A DNA stretch of 64,000 nt from Polytrichum commune (GCA_950295325.1 OX485808.1:13024501-13088500), one strand, 5' to 3'. Counted from the first letter of the stretch, positions 21,479-34,564 are shown. The notes: generated by a model not told the origin, from the letters alone. A program made the numbers and translations.

Positions 21479-23272
21479 ATGACGAACGCAGAGTGCACCT
21501 GCAAAACTAGCTTGCTTGAAAGGAAGCTATGGAGTTTTGGATTAAATTCTCCGAAACATCATTTCCTACTCACCGTTAGAAAATTGTATTTGATTTGATG
21601 GAAACCTTGGCAGTAGGAGAGTTTGATGCAACTTGTACCTGCAAGATTAAGTATGTAGGTGCTCCAGGTCAGTTTTTGTGAAAGATTTTTGAGTCAGTAC
21701 TTCAAAACGGATCGTACAAGTTCGAGGTGGTAGGACAAAACTCAGGGTGCTATTCCTTCAAGGAGGATATCTATCTCATCCCCAAGGAAGGTCAAGGTTC
21801 GATTTCGCGTGAACTTGGGAGACAATTCACGCGCATGTTACAAAAGATTATCGTTGAGTCGTGTTGTCGGATCACCATGTCCTCGTCGAATGGCGGGAAA
21901 GGATTTTGCGATCCATACTACAAAATCTCTCCTGAATCGAACCCCCAACACCGATTTCTCTTGGGTTCGAGCAGATTCGATGAGCACGGCGTGCTGGAAC
22001 CTATCGTCAAAGCGTATGGAGTGAATCTGCTCCATGATTTGGAGCCGCTCCTTGTACAAAAAATTTTGTTTTTCTTCTCGACAAACTTCATGAATGGATT
22101 CGCGTCTTAGAAGTCCGTTCATAACGTTGACGATAGCATAGTACATATGGATGTGGAACTGTGTCTTTGCGATCTGCGCACAATCCCAACATTGAAACAA
22201 AACTGCCGGCGAGCGTGGGCGGTCGAGAGGACGATGACGAGACGACTGGTGCAAGAAATCGAGACGCTCGTAAATGGACCGAAGAAATATTTCAAGGGAG
22301 TTCGTTGGCGGCCTGAACGAAAACATCCTTGGGTTGTGGAACTCAAGATTTCGAAGAACAAGAAAGCGTGGATTGGCGACTTTGAGACGGCCGAGGGCGC
22401 CGCGCAAGCGTATGAGACTGTTGCTCGTCAATTTAAAGTTGCAAAAGAAAGAAGAACCCAACAACTCGGTTTTCCCGAGGATTCAATGTTAAGAAGGATC
22501 ATACAAATTGCGAAGACGAGGAAGCAATCTTCAACTTATTCCAGTAAACAACAAGAACAAACTCAGTCTGAAGTTGCGTTACATGAAGTATCAACAACAG
22601 AATAGCTTAAGAACGGAAGAGATAACTCTGATGTTGACATCATCGGCGCGAATTATGGTGTTGCTTCATCTTCGAGTTGGTCGAAGTCTATATGCAATCC
22701 CGAAACAGGCATCACCAAATTACATGATGATAATATTGGAAAACGATTTAAAGAGTTTGAGGCTCCAACAGGAGCAGGAGTGGCAACACTTATGCATCAT
22801 GATTCGACAACAAGATACAGATACTCAAGATTTTGTTGACTTCAGTTTTCATTTTGAGCACATCCCTAGATTTCAGGATGATAGGCTTGGATTAGACATA
22901 TGTGCTGATGACTTCATGCTCACCATCATGGTTGATGAGACCTTTGATGTGCAAGGGTTCAGTCCATCCTTCAATAAATTGGTGATTACTCCCGATTTCC
23001 ATGACATTGCACCATAGACATCCCCAAAACACGTGGACAATGAAAGGATACGAAGTGGGGTGGAAGGAGAACCATTTATGAGTCTCGTAGAAGAAAATGA
23101 TAGTGGTGGTTATAGCACAATTGAAGTGTTAGAAAGTGTGGGAGAAATTCAGTCTGCCACAACCCGAGGTTCAGAAGAGTTGGATCCATTTTGTGAGTGG
23201 ACGAAATGGATTGGACCTAACAATTCCACATATTTTGACTTTGAGATATGGAAAGACCCCCTCAATTATTAA
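21479..23272 (+). pseudogene. AP2/ERF transcription-factor gene, probably decaying
   Basis: The AP2 DNA-binding domain is at 22288-22476. It reads YFKGVRWRPERKHPWVVELK, then WIGDFETAEGAAQAYE and LGFP, which keeps the GVR, W-x-x-E, W-x-G-x-F, AA-x-AY and FP landmarks in a divergent form. The longest uninterrupted frame around it is 22147-22605 (152 aa). The same frame reads as plausible protein far beyond that on both sides, interrupted by TAG 21508, TGA 21517, TAG 21577, TGA 21679, TAG 22108 and TAG 22603. A frameshift near 22800-22835 leads into an acidic tail that runs to 23272 with one more TAG at 23015. Alternative: a live two-exon gene starting at 22147, with an intron from the GTAAAC at about 22547 to the AAG at about 22829. 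That intron would skip the stop and the shift and end the protein at 23017. I favour the pseudogene because the skipped part also reads as protein. Confidence 0.65.
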
Positions 23273-26200
23273 CAGTGATATGCTGTTTGAACACTTCAAT
23301 GCACACAAATAATGTGGCCGTAATTTGGAAGTTCCAATCTTCTTTCGCTTGGTGGGCTTTTCATGAACACGAGAGCTTATTTGCATCTTTATCCTGTCTC
23401 TTGAATATGAGAAATCCCATTACAAAAGATGGTGAATAATAACAAAAGTCCATCCTTGGTGTTAACAGATAATTTTGTTTGGTTCTACAAGTGTAGGAGA
23501 TCCCACCTCATTCCTCTAAAACAAATTTATATCCTTCAGCTACAAAAAGAATAATAGAGATGGCAGTGTATGGAAAGTCTTAGGTACTGCAAAGAATGTG
23601 TTATGTTTCCAGTTTCTGCATTTGTGAACCTTGACTATGGTTGGAATATTCACCATTGTTGTGAGGACTTCATAATGATATTCCCATGGTGAATATTAGT
23701 TCCATCCAAGGTTGATTACAAGAAGCTCAGTGGGCCAGTATTAAGATGCCCTATACTTGAATGTGAAATGTGGAAGTTGCAGATCAAAGGAGAATCAGAG
23801 AATAAAAATGCATGAGCTGAACTAAGACAATCAAAGATCAGTTCTACATGAAGTGTCTATCATCAAACGATAGGTCAGTAAATTCTCCAAATGTTGGAAT
23901 GCATGCAGGAAGTTAATTCGCAACAAGGAGTTAGTGCTACACTCTCAACACCATGATCCAACAATATGTTGTCATGGAGAGGGAATTCAATGTCAAATTC
24001 CACAAACAAAGATGGTGCCTTGGAGGTACGAGTCTCTTGCTTTGCTGTGTATCTTACCCTCCCAATGGAGATAAGATGTTCTTTATATTCTACTGACTTT
24101 ACCTTTCCTTTCGAGTTTTCTTTTCCCATGAACATTACCATGATGAGAAGAATCACTATCCCTTGCAGCAAATGGGAAATACCTATGCCGTAGAGTGCTG
24201 TCTAGTTTGACACCAAAATACATATATATATAAGAATTACCACATGTCATGTCCACATTGGTCAAGACCTTGTTGAACCAAATGGCACTCTCTAGTATGT
24301 GCACGACACGGTCCTCATTTACAGGTCTTTTTGGCTTAACAAGAGGATGTCCTTATGTCAAATCCTAGGTTAGCCCCCTGTAAGTAAATAAAACCTCGGT
24401 TTAGAAAAGTCAGTCCATGGACAATTGAGTGTGCTTAGGGTGAATTTCCATGTAGGCCGTTGGCCACTAGATTCTACATAATAATGGGTTGGAGGTGTTC
24501 TTAGGTAGATAAGCACATGTTGCCAACCAACCACATTTTGGTGGCCTACTAGAATGTGGAGGGCCATGGACATGTAATATTCTATAACCATGTGTTATAT
24601 ATGGCCTTGTGTGAATTCAATTAGAGCAACATCTCAAATTATTGACAAAATCATCTCCATATTCATGAATTCATTACCATTCTTCCATGTCAAATACCAT
24701 GTTTTCTAGGGATCACAACAAGTTTGAACCGTATAGATTCTAAATTCATGTGATTGCCTACAATGATTTTGTGGGATACATGGAGACTTTGTTTTTCAAC
24801 ACCTACCATGAGAGGACCAAGGGGGGGGGGGGGTGAAAACTATTAGAAAAATGACAACCTACGTGTTTGTTACTAATTCATCATAATTTAATCTTACTAG
24901 ATAAATTCAAGGTTTTTGATCCCAATTTAGGTGTTACTTTGATTTTAAGTAATAATTTGTAGGCTCAACATTATAGCAATCAATGTTTTCACCATCCTCC
25001 TTGGTATATGTTACAAGACATCACCCGGTATATGGCATAAGGTAGATGAGGTTAATTTGGTTAGCTTCCTTAATTATACACCTATTTTTGGCTCCTAAAT
25101 GGCAACACAATCGCTATAATTCAATGGGTGAGTAATACATAGTGATATAGCCGTCGCCTTGATGATATTTGGGTCAATCACCTTCGCAAAAGTCAAACTA
25201 CACCCACCTTCCTCCATAATTGAGAGTGCTATTAACCGAACTATGACACGCTTGTTTTTTGTACCCGAGGTGGGCAGGAGGCGGCATGTGGCGATGAGGT
25301 GCCAACCAACTTGTATTGTGGCTTTACTATAATGAAAAAATACTTCGGCAACATTTAATCTTCCATGTAACCACTTTAGAGACATGACACATCCAATATT
25401 GGCATTGAATTTGGTTTTCGTTGGCAAATGACCCATAATATTTTGTTAACGATGCATGTTGTCCACTTACACAACATTGAACAATAAAAGAATTCCCCCT
25501 ATAACACCACATTGAGAAGTAGAGAATCTTTGATTCCAAGCCTAACTCAACACCTTCCCCAACTCCGATTTGAACGATTTCAAATTCTTTGGTCCTGATT
25601 CATAACTGCTAACTTGCTCAAGCTTCTAGTGCTCAAGTTTTTGTCTAGAGGATTCCACAAAGCTAGAGGTGTCCATAGAGGCCTCATCTACCTTATTTGT
25701 ACTCTCAATCATCAAAATTCATTTCTAGACATAAGACAAGCAATGAAATTCTCATCAAAATCTCCTAGACATTTGGGCCTCGTCGTTTTTTTAAAGCAAG
25801 GATTTCATTTGCATCGATATTCATTCCATCATGCTTGCATCAAACTTCTAACATGTTCTTTGTTCAAGTGGACCTTAAGAAATTACCCATTGACTCTCTT
25901 ATCCTTTCAAGTTGCCAAATTACGTAAGATACTAAGGTGTACTAAGGTTGTACTTCCAACTTTGTGGCCCAATTATACCATTGTACTTGCACATAAATGG
26001 TCTAAGCATGTAAGCAAATGTAAATAAGAAGAATGTTATAGAAAATTTTACAATCAGCACCGGCCATATTCATGTGCATTAAGCCTCCAATCTAGTTCAA
26101 CTTTATCAACAAAAAGATTGGGTCCAACTTTGTCATATGTAAAGTGATGATGTCAATCCTAATGTTCTTGAGGGGAAAGTGTAGTGAAGAGAATTAACCT

Positions 26201-29200
26201 TTCATGGATTGACGGCGGAGATGTTCATTATCCAACAGATGAGCCCAATCCAGCCCATGTGAAGAGTTCGGGCCGAGGAAAATCTCATCCCGATTTTTTT
26301 CAAGCCGGCCCAAAAGTTTGGCACCAAAATTGTGTCACCTAGGACGCCACATGGGATGAGTGAGTGTTTGAGCCCAACCCTAGTATAAAGCCATTGGACC
26401 GGATTTGATGAAACCGAGAGATCCTAGTGTACCAAATTTTTAGAATTCAAACCCGCCCCAAAGATAAAGTGGACCTAAGGTATGTGCAACTTACGTGGCC
26501 ACTCTTGAATTAAACAGCTATATTTAAGTGGCATATGACAAGACTGGACACTAAAAGACGTGTTATGTTGAGGTTGGACTATGCGCTCAAAATACATCAA
26601 CCATCCTAGGCTCAATATCCACCAAGATAATATTCTCTAGGTTTTATCTAGAGTTTAGTTGTAAAGTTGACTATGTATGTATGTTTGTATCAAAAGCTAA
26701 ATAAAAGTCAAAGAAGTACCAAATTTTAAAAATACAAGAAACCAAAAAATAAAGAAAATTATAAGTAAAATCATTCACCAATGAATGATTAATCAATAAA
26801 CCCACACGTGAGTAAAAATCCATGTACATATGTATTTGCCAAAAGTTAAAGAAATATTACAATTAAAAAATAATCAAGAAATAATAAGGAAATATTAAGT
26901 AAAAATTAAATATTTATCACTTACTAAACCCACATGTGAGCAAAAATCCATGTAGAGAGAGAAAAATATACATTATCTCAAAAATTAGACTCTAGATAAA
27001 ATCTAGAGCTTTCTTCCCCAACCATAGGGTTCTAGTTGTGCAAGGCAAGCAAGGCCTATCATAATTTACAAAGAACTAAAATTGTTGAAACTAGTATATT
27101 GCCCACTTTAACCCAAAAATATGGCACCACATAGAACAAGTCCAAGTCGATACTTAAAGCCTAGACACCTTAGTCTAAGGTGTTCTCAAACCACAAGCAA
27201 ATGCCTAACTCTAGTCTTCAAGCACCAGTGTCAACACCAGTGTTTATTCATTGGATAGCAATTTCAAGCTACAAGATATGTAGTCTCGTGCCATGATAGG
27301 TCACTTCATTTCATCGCATACGTTTGGAAGGACCCAAAATGATCCAATTCATTTACTTATTCTTTGTCTAATTCACACTCCTTTGTTCCTTGACAAACAA
27401 TGTATGGTAGGTGGAATTCAAGGTGTATATATAAACGCATATTTGTGTTTGTTCATTAGTTCCACATGGAAGTCCAATCATAATAATGAAATAGATGAAA
27501 GAACATTAGTGTGGGTACAATGACATGAAAAGGGTTCAACAATTGCCGACAACCAATCAAGAGCCTTTGCTCATGAATGTGGTTAAGAGGGAATTGCCTA
27601 CTTATCAGTAGGTAGACCAAGAACTCTTAAACATCAATGTTCGAAAGGGGTTGTATTTGCAACCATGTGATCGTTCATTTTTATCACTTTGTTGTCATAT
27701 GGAATTGAAATATGAGGTTTGAATTTCTTTCATTATCTTAGGGGAAAGCTACTCTTCCTTGGGGTTCCAGAATTCTACTCATGACATCTACATTTGACAT
27801 GACAGTCAAACTGCCTTTGCAAGAATTCGACATCCGAGCGCTTGTAAATCATGAGTTCCTTTATAGATTGAATACTATGGTTGAGCTAGTGTTCAAGCTA
27901 TGAGTCGTGTGTGGGCACTAAAATGGTGATTCTTATTGCCTTCATTGACCATGATTTCTTCATTTTCACATCTACTAGTTTATTCACCTCAAGGTATTAG
28001 AAGGCTTGGTGAATTATAAGTTAAGTGAAATGATTTTGTGTGTCTATAGGTCCTTCACTCCCCTCACTATTCACAAGAATCATCTGTCAGGAGATTTCGA
28101 AGACGAAAGTTTTCTCATCACACCAGACTCTACCATACGACAAGATGCTACGCCGATTTGAAGTTACTTCTCTTAATAACACAAAATGCTTGATTGCTGG
28201 CACTTGCCTATGATTCTTCACCACCAGGTATGAATCCAAGGCCCAAATTGTGAGGCTCAAATTGTGACCACCTGAATCTGTGTCTGAACAAGGTGTTAAG
28301 AGAGCAGTAAAGTTTGTTGCAGCGTGCTTTCTTCTGAGCAAGCTTTTCATGTCCAGCTGCTCCTGCGAAAATGTTCCAGACAGCCAACCGCAGGGGTCAT
28401 TAAAAAGAGGGATCAATTAAGAGAGGAAGTCTACAACATTCCTGTATGGAGATTCTTACTTGCTTGGTACAATACCCAGCAGGATAGATGGACACCAGAG
28501 AATGTAGTGCTAACCTGAAATCGGGATCTGCATTGCACTACACTTCCAATCTTCCAACAATGGAAAACATAGGATTTAAGGAGGAATCATGTTCTTTCCA
28601 GAACCTGTCTTGCAGGACTTCACACAGAAATGGAATCCACCAATGGAAAGCTAAGCTTCACCTTCTAATGACCTGAACATTTGTACTTTTGCATCATCAC
28701 AGGGTCCACCACAACAGGACCTCAACAAGACTAGAGCCTTTTGAAAAAGAATATGTGCACCTAGCCATTCAGGAGACTGACAACACAGCCTCTACAAATT
28801 TTGTGTACAAAATGGGTACAATTATTCCTAGTTTTCAGTTACTGTACATCTTTGATAGCTAAGCTACTGGTAGTTACTGGGAGGTGCAGTCTAGCAGTGT
28901 GCATCTTTCTGACTATGCGAATTTTGTACAAGTGTTTTACAAATAGGTGAGGAAGGTGCATCCTTGTGAAGTCACGGGGCCGTCGAGAGTCCGATAAGTT
29001 TGACTTAATAATCACCTCTATCAAAATCCTCAAGCTTGACCTCTATCTTGGAATATCAAAGAAAAGGGGTTCTGGACATCAGGGTTTCTGAAGAAGTGTA
29101 TGTACCATTTGGACTTTTCCCACCATCAGTCTGCAATTTACAAGCTAGTAATAGTTTGCTAACCTATGGAGGAGCTTACCAATGTGACAAGGTCTCCTGC

Positions 29201-29276
29201 CCAGCACGTTTCCTGCTACTGCTATTCACATAAAACATGACGAGGGAAGATGAGGACCATAGCCATGCCATCAACT
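23273..29276. other. Long intergenic region plus probable 3' UTR of the ACT gene
   Basis: No gene was recognised in 6 kb. Contents: a poly-G run near 24823-24835, AT-rich sequence, an inverted-repeat element at 26635-27008, and unrecognised open frames such as 25614-26027. The last part, about 28080-29276, is less AT-rich and lies just downstream of the minus-strand ACT gene. It may be its 3' UTR; an AATAAA on the minus strand occurs near 27977. I could not confirm the transcript end. Confidence 0.45.
26635..27008. repeat. Small inverted-repeat element with internal duplication
   Basis: CTCTAGGTTTTATCTAGAGT on the left faces ACTCTAGATAAAATCTAGAG on the right, about 370 bp apart. Inside, a roughly 130-bp motif containing ACCCACA-GTGAG-AAAAATCCATGTA occurs twice in tandem. 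It looks like a MITE, but no target duplication is evident. Confidence 0.5.
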
Positions 29277-32200
29277 TCAAACCCCGTTCCCCAACAGTAT
29301 GTTCTGGACACGGTCAAGGATGAGGTTTCGCGCTTTGCCAGTATTAAGATTCAGGTCTTCTTTGTCCACCAGCAAGAAGCGATAGACTTCCCAATTCCGA
29401 CCATTCTCGCCACCCTCGTCCACTTTGTGCCTGCCAACTTCAGCCTGCAGTTTGCAACCGTATCAACTGTCATTAGCTGTAGTCATCATGCAACCTTCCC
29501 ACTAGAATTTGAGGTCCCATCACAAAAGAATAGAACCTAAGAGACATAGTTTTTTGGGGCTGTTTTTGACCAAGTCTCAAATGAGGACACTTCCTGGATA
29601 GTGCTCTGTAGCTGAAGCAACAAGCAGGAAGGCTATTCCTATCAAGATTATTATTACCTGCAAAAGCTCCTTCCACCAGTCTCAGAAGAGCGCATATGTG
29701 TTACAGAAACAGAAGCGGCACAAGCAGTGCAGTACCCAAAATAAAAATGAACAACAAAGTCCTTGAGTGCAAAAATAGGGATGCGTGTTAATTACCTGAA
29801 AAATGCATATATCCAGCGTCCTTAAGGCCAAAGAAACGTCATAAACAACCCGTGGACGACCTCTTCCACAAGATTCTATTGGAGTGGCAACAAGCAACTC
29901 GGTGTCTAGACCTCTTGTTACAACCTTGATTCTCAAAGGTTGTTCAATCTGATCTCGCATGGAATTCACCAAGTTGTCCTTCTCTTGAGGGTCGGTCAGC
30001 TTTCCGCCATCTGCCTTTACAACCCAGACACTAATCTCAGAGTTGTCATTCTCCAGTGTAGCAATCCGCATATGTGCCACCTGTTCACATAAATTCAGAA
30101 TACAACAATCCTAAATTAGCACACCTACAATTCACCAGAATTTGTATTCCTAACGATTCACATCAAGTGATGACTACCGATGGTGTACACAAATGAAGTT
30201 GAATCATCCAATTGATCAATTAGGTCTAGACCTGAATTTACTTAAACTCGTCCACCTTAACCATAGAGTTCAAACAACACCAGTGCAAAGGAGAGGAACT
30301 ACTCTCTAAGCTGCCAATTGGCTGGGCTTTATTTGATGTTCAAACAACAAATTCTGAAGCAGCCTATGGTTGAAGAGATGAAAACTTTCACAAACCTGCA
30401 ACTTCCAGTCTCTCACAGTTCGCAGGCAGTCATATAGCAAGCCCTTCCGCTGTTGACACGTCACTTGTATCAGGCTATGGAGTGGGCTGACAATTGCATC
30501 GATGGTGACATGTGCTTTAAAAGCATGTTGATTCTTATAAGCTCCGCATCTGCTCCAACTAATCTCACTTGGAGTACGCTTGTATTCAAGAAGGTCGTCT
30601 GTGAAGGAAGCAGGCAGAGGAGAGATTTTAAAATATTCAGGACCTTGACGGTTTAACTCACACGTCGAGGAAGTATCCCCGAGCAATTCCGTTACTTCGC
30701 TTTTTAACTCGTCTCCTCTTTTCTTCCAAGGCAGCTTGTTTCTGCTACAAAATCAAAACTTCAGTTAGAGAGCATGAATTGATGACACAGGTAATTTGAA
30801 ACTGAATTCTAGGATTGTCAGCCAAGTCGAGCCTGAACCATAGAGCATTTACTTTTATGATAGACGATATAGATGTCAAGCAGTTAACTGTTGGATGATA
30901 CGCTCTCTTGGTGGGCACGAAGAGACAAAATGTTAATTGAAGTCACAAACTCACAAGTCGCAGTTTATAAACAAATACTTCATAATATTAATTAGGACAT
31001 CATGACACAGGCCCGTTACAACGACCTAGATCTAAATTTGTTTCACATAGAGTTTCAATTTCAAGAACTCATGATCTCACCACCTAGGATGCAAAGCTAA
31101 GATTGACATGGTACCTATTATCCGTAATGAAGAATAGGTTGACAGATTTTTCATCTGGACTGGTTGTCACTTTTACTCTGTGTATAGTGAACTCCATCTC
31201 CCACAGCTTTTGTGCGACATCTGGAATCCAACCATCCACACTGATGTTTAGTTCGTGTTCACCTCGGCAGGACTTACAACCGATTGAAGGTGGAATACCT
31301 CTACACCCAGAGCAAGTAACAATATATGATTGTTGCTAATATAATACTTTAGGTTCAAGTAACACTCGCTTCTCTTCATCGAGGGCACATATTATGGACT
31401 AGAAATTAAACATTCCCAGCTTACAAATCATAGTGTCAAATAACCGATATGTATGGGGGTAAGACAGTCACCATTTAGTAGACCTGTTCGATCGGTTGAC
31501 CAGACTTGGAGCAGTAACAATCTATTTTCCTGGTGTACAGGGGGCGGAGGGGGTAACAATGACGCCATAGCAGAAGGACAGATTTCTTCCATCCGCTCCT
31601 TCAGCAGTGACCATCGCACTTCTAGAGAGCTCGATCTGGGTTGCACCCAAAGCACCACGAAACACCAGCGCCCATCCGTTGCTAGATCTGCATTCCCGGA
31701 GAAATTGCAGCTTTAGAATCCTAGAGAGGTTAGATACACCTGGCTTCTAGTCGACTTGCTGTGACGTCATGGGGGGAAGCTCAGCACCTATCAAAGTATG
31801 ACAAGGAGAAGGGCGAACTGATTATCATACTACTTTTAATTAAGATCTCCATTATCAGAAGCCACATGACCTTGTGAGTCGCATCAAATGAAATTGGCGG
31901 TCTAGCAGAATTTCGTACACGAGAGGGATCACGATTTCTACCCTCAGCAAGTGCGACATGACAACCACAACCCAGTGACTATGATGTGGGAGGATCTTAG
32001 CCCCTGTTATCTCAGCATTGGAAATCTAAAATCTAAACACCGTACCGTAGAACCAGTGTACGAACTTCAGCAATAAATTACATTCAAGACAGAAAAAGAG
32101 TTATAATCATGCGATGGAAATTACCTCCTTTAACAACACTCAAACCAAACTCAAACACTAGTCGAGTGAGGTCACAGCCGAGCCCAACTTTGTCAGGACA

Positions 32201-32287
32201 ATTCACAGTTATTTCAGTGAGCTCCCCAGGATGCTGGCCCTCGCGCACAACCACAAACTCGTCTGGAAATACCCCCATCTGTTTCAT
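29277..32287 (-). CDS. ACT domain repeat protein (ACR9/ACR10 type), six exons
   Basis: Plant protein built from GlnD-like ACT domains, thought to sense amino acids; it has no catalytic part. Exons on the minus strand: 32287-32125, 31687-31472, 31220-31115, 30744-30396, 30080-29796, 29444-29277. All introns are GT-AG and all phases fit, giving 428 aa; Arabidopsis relatives are about 410 aa. ACT1 spans about 22-95 (ITVNCPDKVGLG, then ATDGRWCFVVLWV across intron 1). ACT2 spans about 114-165 (STDRTGLLNDVAQ, VNLFFITD). ACT3 spans about 250-340 (QQRKGLLYDCLRT, WVVKADGGKLTDP). ACT4 spans about 345-428 (GRPRVVYDVSLAL, NWEVYRFLLVDKED). The start could be Met1 (32287) or Met4 (32278, MGVFPDE), and the latter matches relatives better. 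A stop in frame at 32294-32296 limits the N-terminus. Exon 4 has a tandem TAG/CAG acceptor, so one residue is optional. It stands alone, in no cluster. Confidence 0.9.
30741..30748 (-). promoter_or_regulatory. NAGNAG tandem splice acceptor of ACT gene exon 4
   Basis: The minus-strand intron ends TTTTGTAGCAGAAACAAG. Splicing after TAG starts exon 4 at 30744; splicing after CAG starts it at 30741. Both keep the frame and differ by one residue (DNSRNK or DNRNK) in the linker after ACT2. Confidence 0.6.
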
Positions 32288-32763
32288 CGCGTGCTATTAT
32301 TGTTCTTGCGCCTCACTAGCAGGTGCCGCTGTGACTACGCTCCAAAAATTAATCTCTCAGTACAGATGATTTGCACTTGTTCGCAACTGCGAAGCACAAG
32401 ATAGGAAATTCAGAATGTAGAAAAGCACCACACTTATTACCCGAGGCACAGCTTATCTGCACACGTATAATAGTTCACGCCTCCAGAATCGGACATGCTT
32501 CAAACTTTTCCAAGGAAGTGCCGTCATTGATGCGAGACAAGGAAATGCACTTAAGCTAGCGGACTTAATAAACTGTATGCATCTTGAGCATTCCGCTCAT
32601 GGCCAGTTGAAGTTACAACGAAGGACTTGACCTCAGTGTTAACAATACCAAAGAAACGAGTCCTCAAAGCAGTTACCCGAGCCTAAGGAACTGCCTTATG
32701 AACATCTAATTTTATGACAAGCGCTGGACTTTGATATGCTACCACAGAAGAAAGAAAAATTAA

Positions 32764-33200
32764 CAATTCTCACGGAGGTCCACTCATGAATCACCAAACC
32801 ACCAAATCAACAAACAAAATTCAGCCAATGCTTAGCAGGCTTCTTTGCTGCACCGCAAAGGCACAGATTCACCACTTAATAATACCGCCATCATGATTGT
32901 ACATCTGAACTACTACTGTAGTCTATTAACAAGACAATCAGTAAGCAAGGTCAAGAGATGATCTCCAAACACAGGTGAACTTCCAGGAAATTTTCAACAA
33001 TGCTCACGGAGGTCCACTCTTGAATCATTAAGCCACCAAATCAACAAACGATAGTCAGCCAAAGCTCACCAGGCTCCTACGCCAAGGCACAGATTCGCCA
33101 CTCAATAATACCGCCATGATTGCACATCTGAACTACTAGACTCTTGAGAAGATAACTAGTGAAGTAGCATAATCTCCGAACACAGGTGAACTTCCAAGAA
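32764..33200 (+). repeat. Tandem duplication (about 234-bp offset) upstream of the ACT gene
   Basis: Two copies begin at the CACGGAGGTCCACTC motif at 32771 and 33005. They share CACCAAATCAACAAAC, AAGGCACAGATTC, AATAATACCGCCAT, CACATCTGAACTACTA-like and AACACAGGTGAACTTCCA blocks in the same order. They lie between the ACT start codon and the likely promoter, so probably in the 5' UTR, a leader intron or the proximal promoter. Confidence 0.85.
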
Positions 33201-33239
33201 TGGCCAATATCTTCCCCTCAACATCACTCACCTCGTACG

Positions 33240-34330
33240 ACGCAAAAGGGAAACTCCTAAGCTACGGCTCTCTGGCACCAACTTGAGTGTGTGTAATAAG
33301 CGCAGCAGCCGCAGCAACCTTTAGTCTGAACACGCTCCGCGACCTGCACCCAAACCACGTCGCCAATGACTCCGATTCTAAGTTCCCGCTCCCCGCCTCT
33401 CGTCGCCACTCCCACTCTCTCAATCCGCCATTGCGCTCGTCCATATCCACTCTAATCCCACCGATTCTGACCTCTTCTCTACTCTTATCTCCTCTTCTCT
33501 CCTCTCCTCTCCTCTGCTCTTCTCTTCCGCAGCCAGCCACCTCACAGACTCTCAAAATTCTCCGCAGCCGGCCACCACCGCTAAGCATAAGCTTAAGTTA
33601 CCTCCTCGTCAATCCCCGCCGCATCGACACACTGACTCCCGCCATCTAAATGAGGCCCGATGATCGCCACCTCCACGTGTCCACCCGCTACGTACTAACT
33701 CCTCCGCCTCCCTCCGACAAAATCCCGCACTGTCCACACTTTACGGGGCCGCATCGCTCCGACCTCGACACCACTTCCAAAAGCTGTCCCGCATCTCGAC
33801 GACAAGCGCAACTGCCCGCATCCTCACCTTTTAATGGCTCTTAATCAATCCCCCTCCCAACTCTGCTCCTTCCCTTGATCCCTTCTCTTCTGCTCTCTTC
33901 TCTTCTGCTCCCTTCTCTTCTGTTCTACTCTCTGGCTCTCCTTGCGTCCGCTCTGCTGCCGCTGATGCCTCGATCGGGTGATTTGAGCGCAGATACTTAT
34001 TGATTTCAGAGGTTGGTGGTCGTGGAGTCAATGATCGGAGGAGCTTGGTCGTAAAATATGTGAGAAACGACGGAGGACCACAAATTCTGCGGGCGAGGGA
34101 ACAGGCAGGAACAGGAATAGGGCGCTCACCTTCCCCGCCCGGCGGCCGACAGAAAAGGCCTCGTACCCATTCTCGGCGTATGTATTTTGTCGTGTACGTT
34201 GTATTTCTATGTCCTGTATAGTATTCGTATCGTATGTGGAGGATATCCGCCTACATGGTCCCCAATTATCCCCGCCCCCCTCCTCCACGGAGCCAGGTGG
34301 CGGGCGGAGATTGGTAGGAAGGGATTAAAG
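33240..34330. promoter_or_regulatory. GC-rich, CT-tract promoter-like region
   Basis: This kilobase is much richer in G, C and CpG than its surroundings. It carries long pyrimidine tracts on the plus strand at about 33470-33535 and 33840-33945 (purine tracts on the minus strand). Its position, 1-2 kb upstream of the ACT gene on the minus strand, suggests that gene's promoter and leader. The plus-strand pyrimidine tracts would equally suit a transcript going the other way, and no protein gene to the right is supported. The short frames inside (33287-33649, 34000-34221) look like composition effects. Confidence 0.5.
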
Positions 34331-34564
34331 GGCCCGGTTCATCATGCACCTACTTATAGCACATTTACTGGTGTGGGCCATCAGTGAACGGTTTCTACTA
34401 GCACTGGTTACATCCAATGGTCATCACTGGCCAAATTGACGTTAAAAGGGGCTCCTGTTGGTACGAACCGTTCGTTGGTCGTCCACATCAGTAAGTGTGG
34501 GCATGCTATTAATGAACTCCACGAACCCATTCCGTGTCTTTGATTGCTAACAAGTCTAGTTAAT

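Noticed and set aside
21838-22464. 208-codon minus-strand frame over the AP2 domain
   Set aside because: It is antisense to the clear AP2 domain and shows no recognisable motif of its own.
33287-33844. Plus-strand frames in the GC-rich island
   Set aside because: Rich in Ser, Pro and Leu from CT tracts, with no motif or start context; best explained by base composition.
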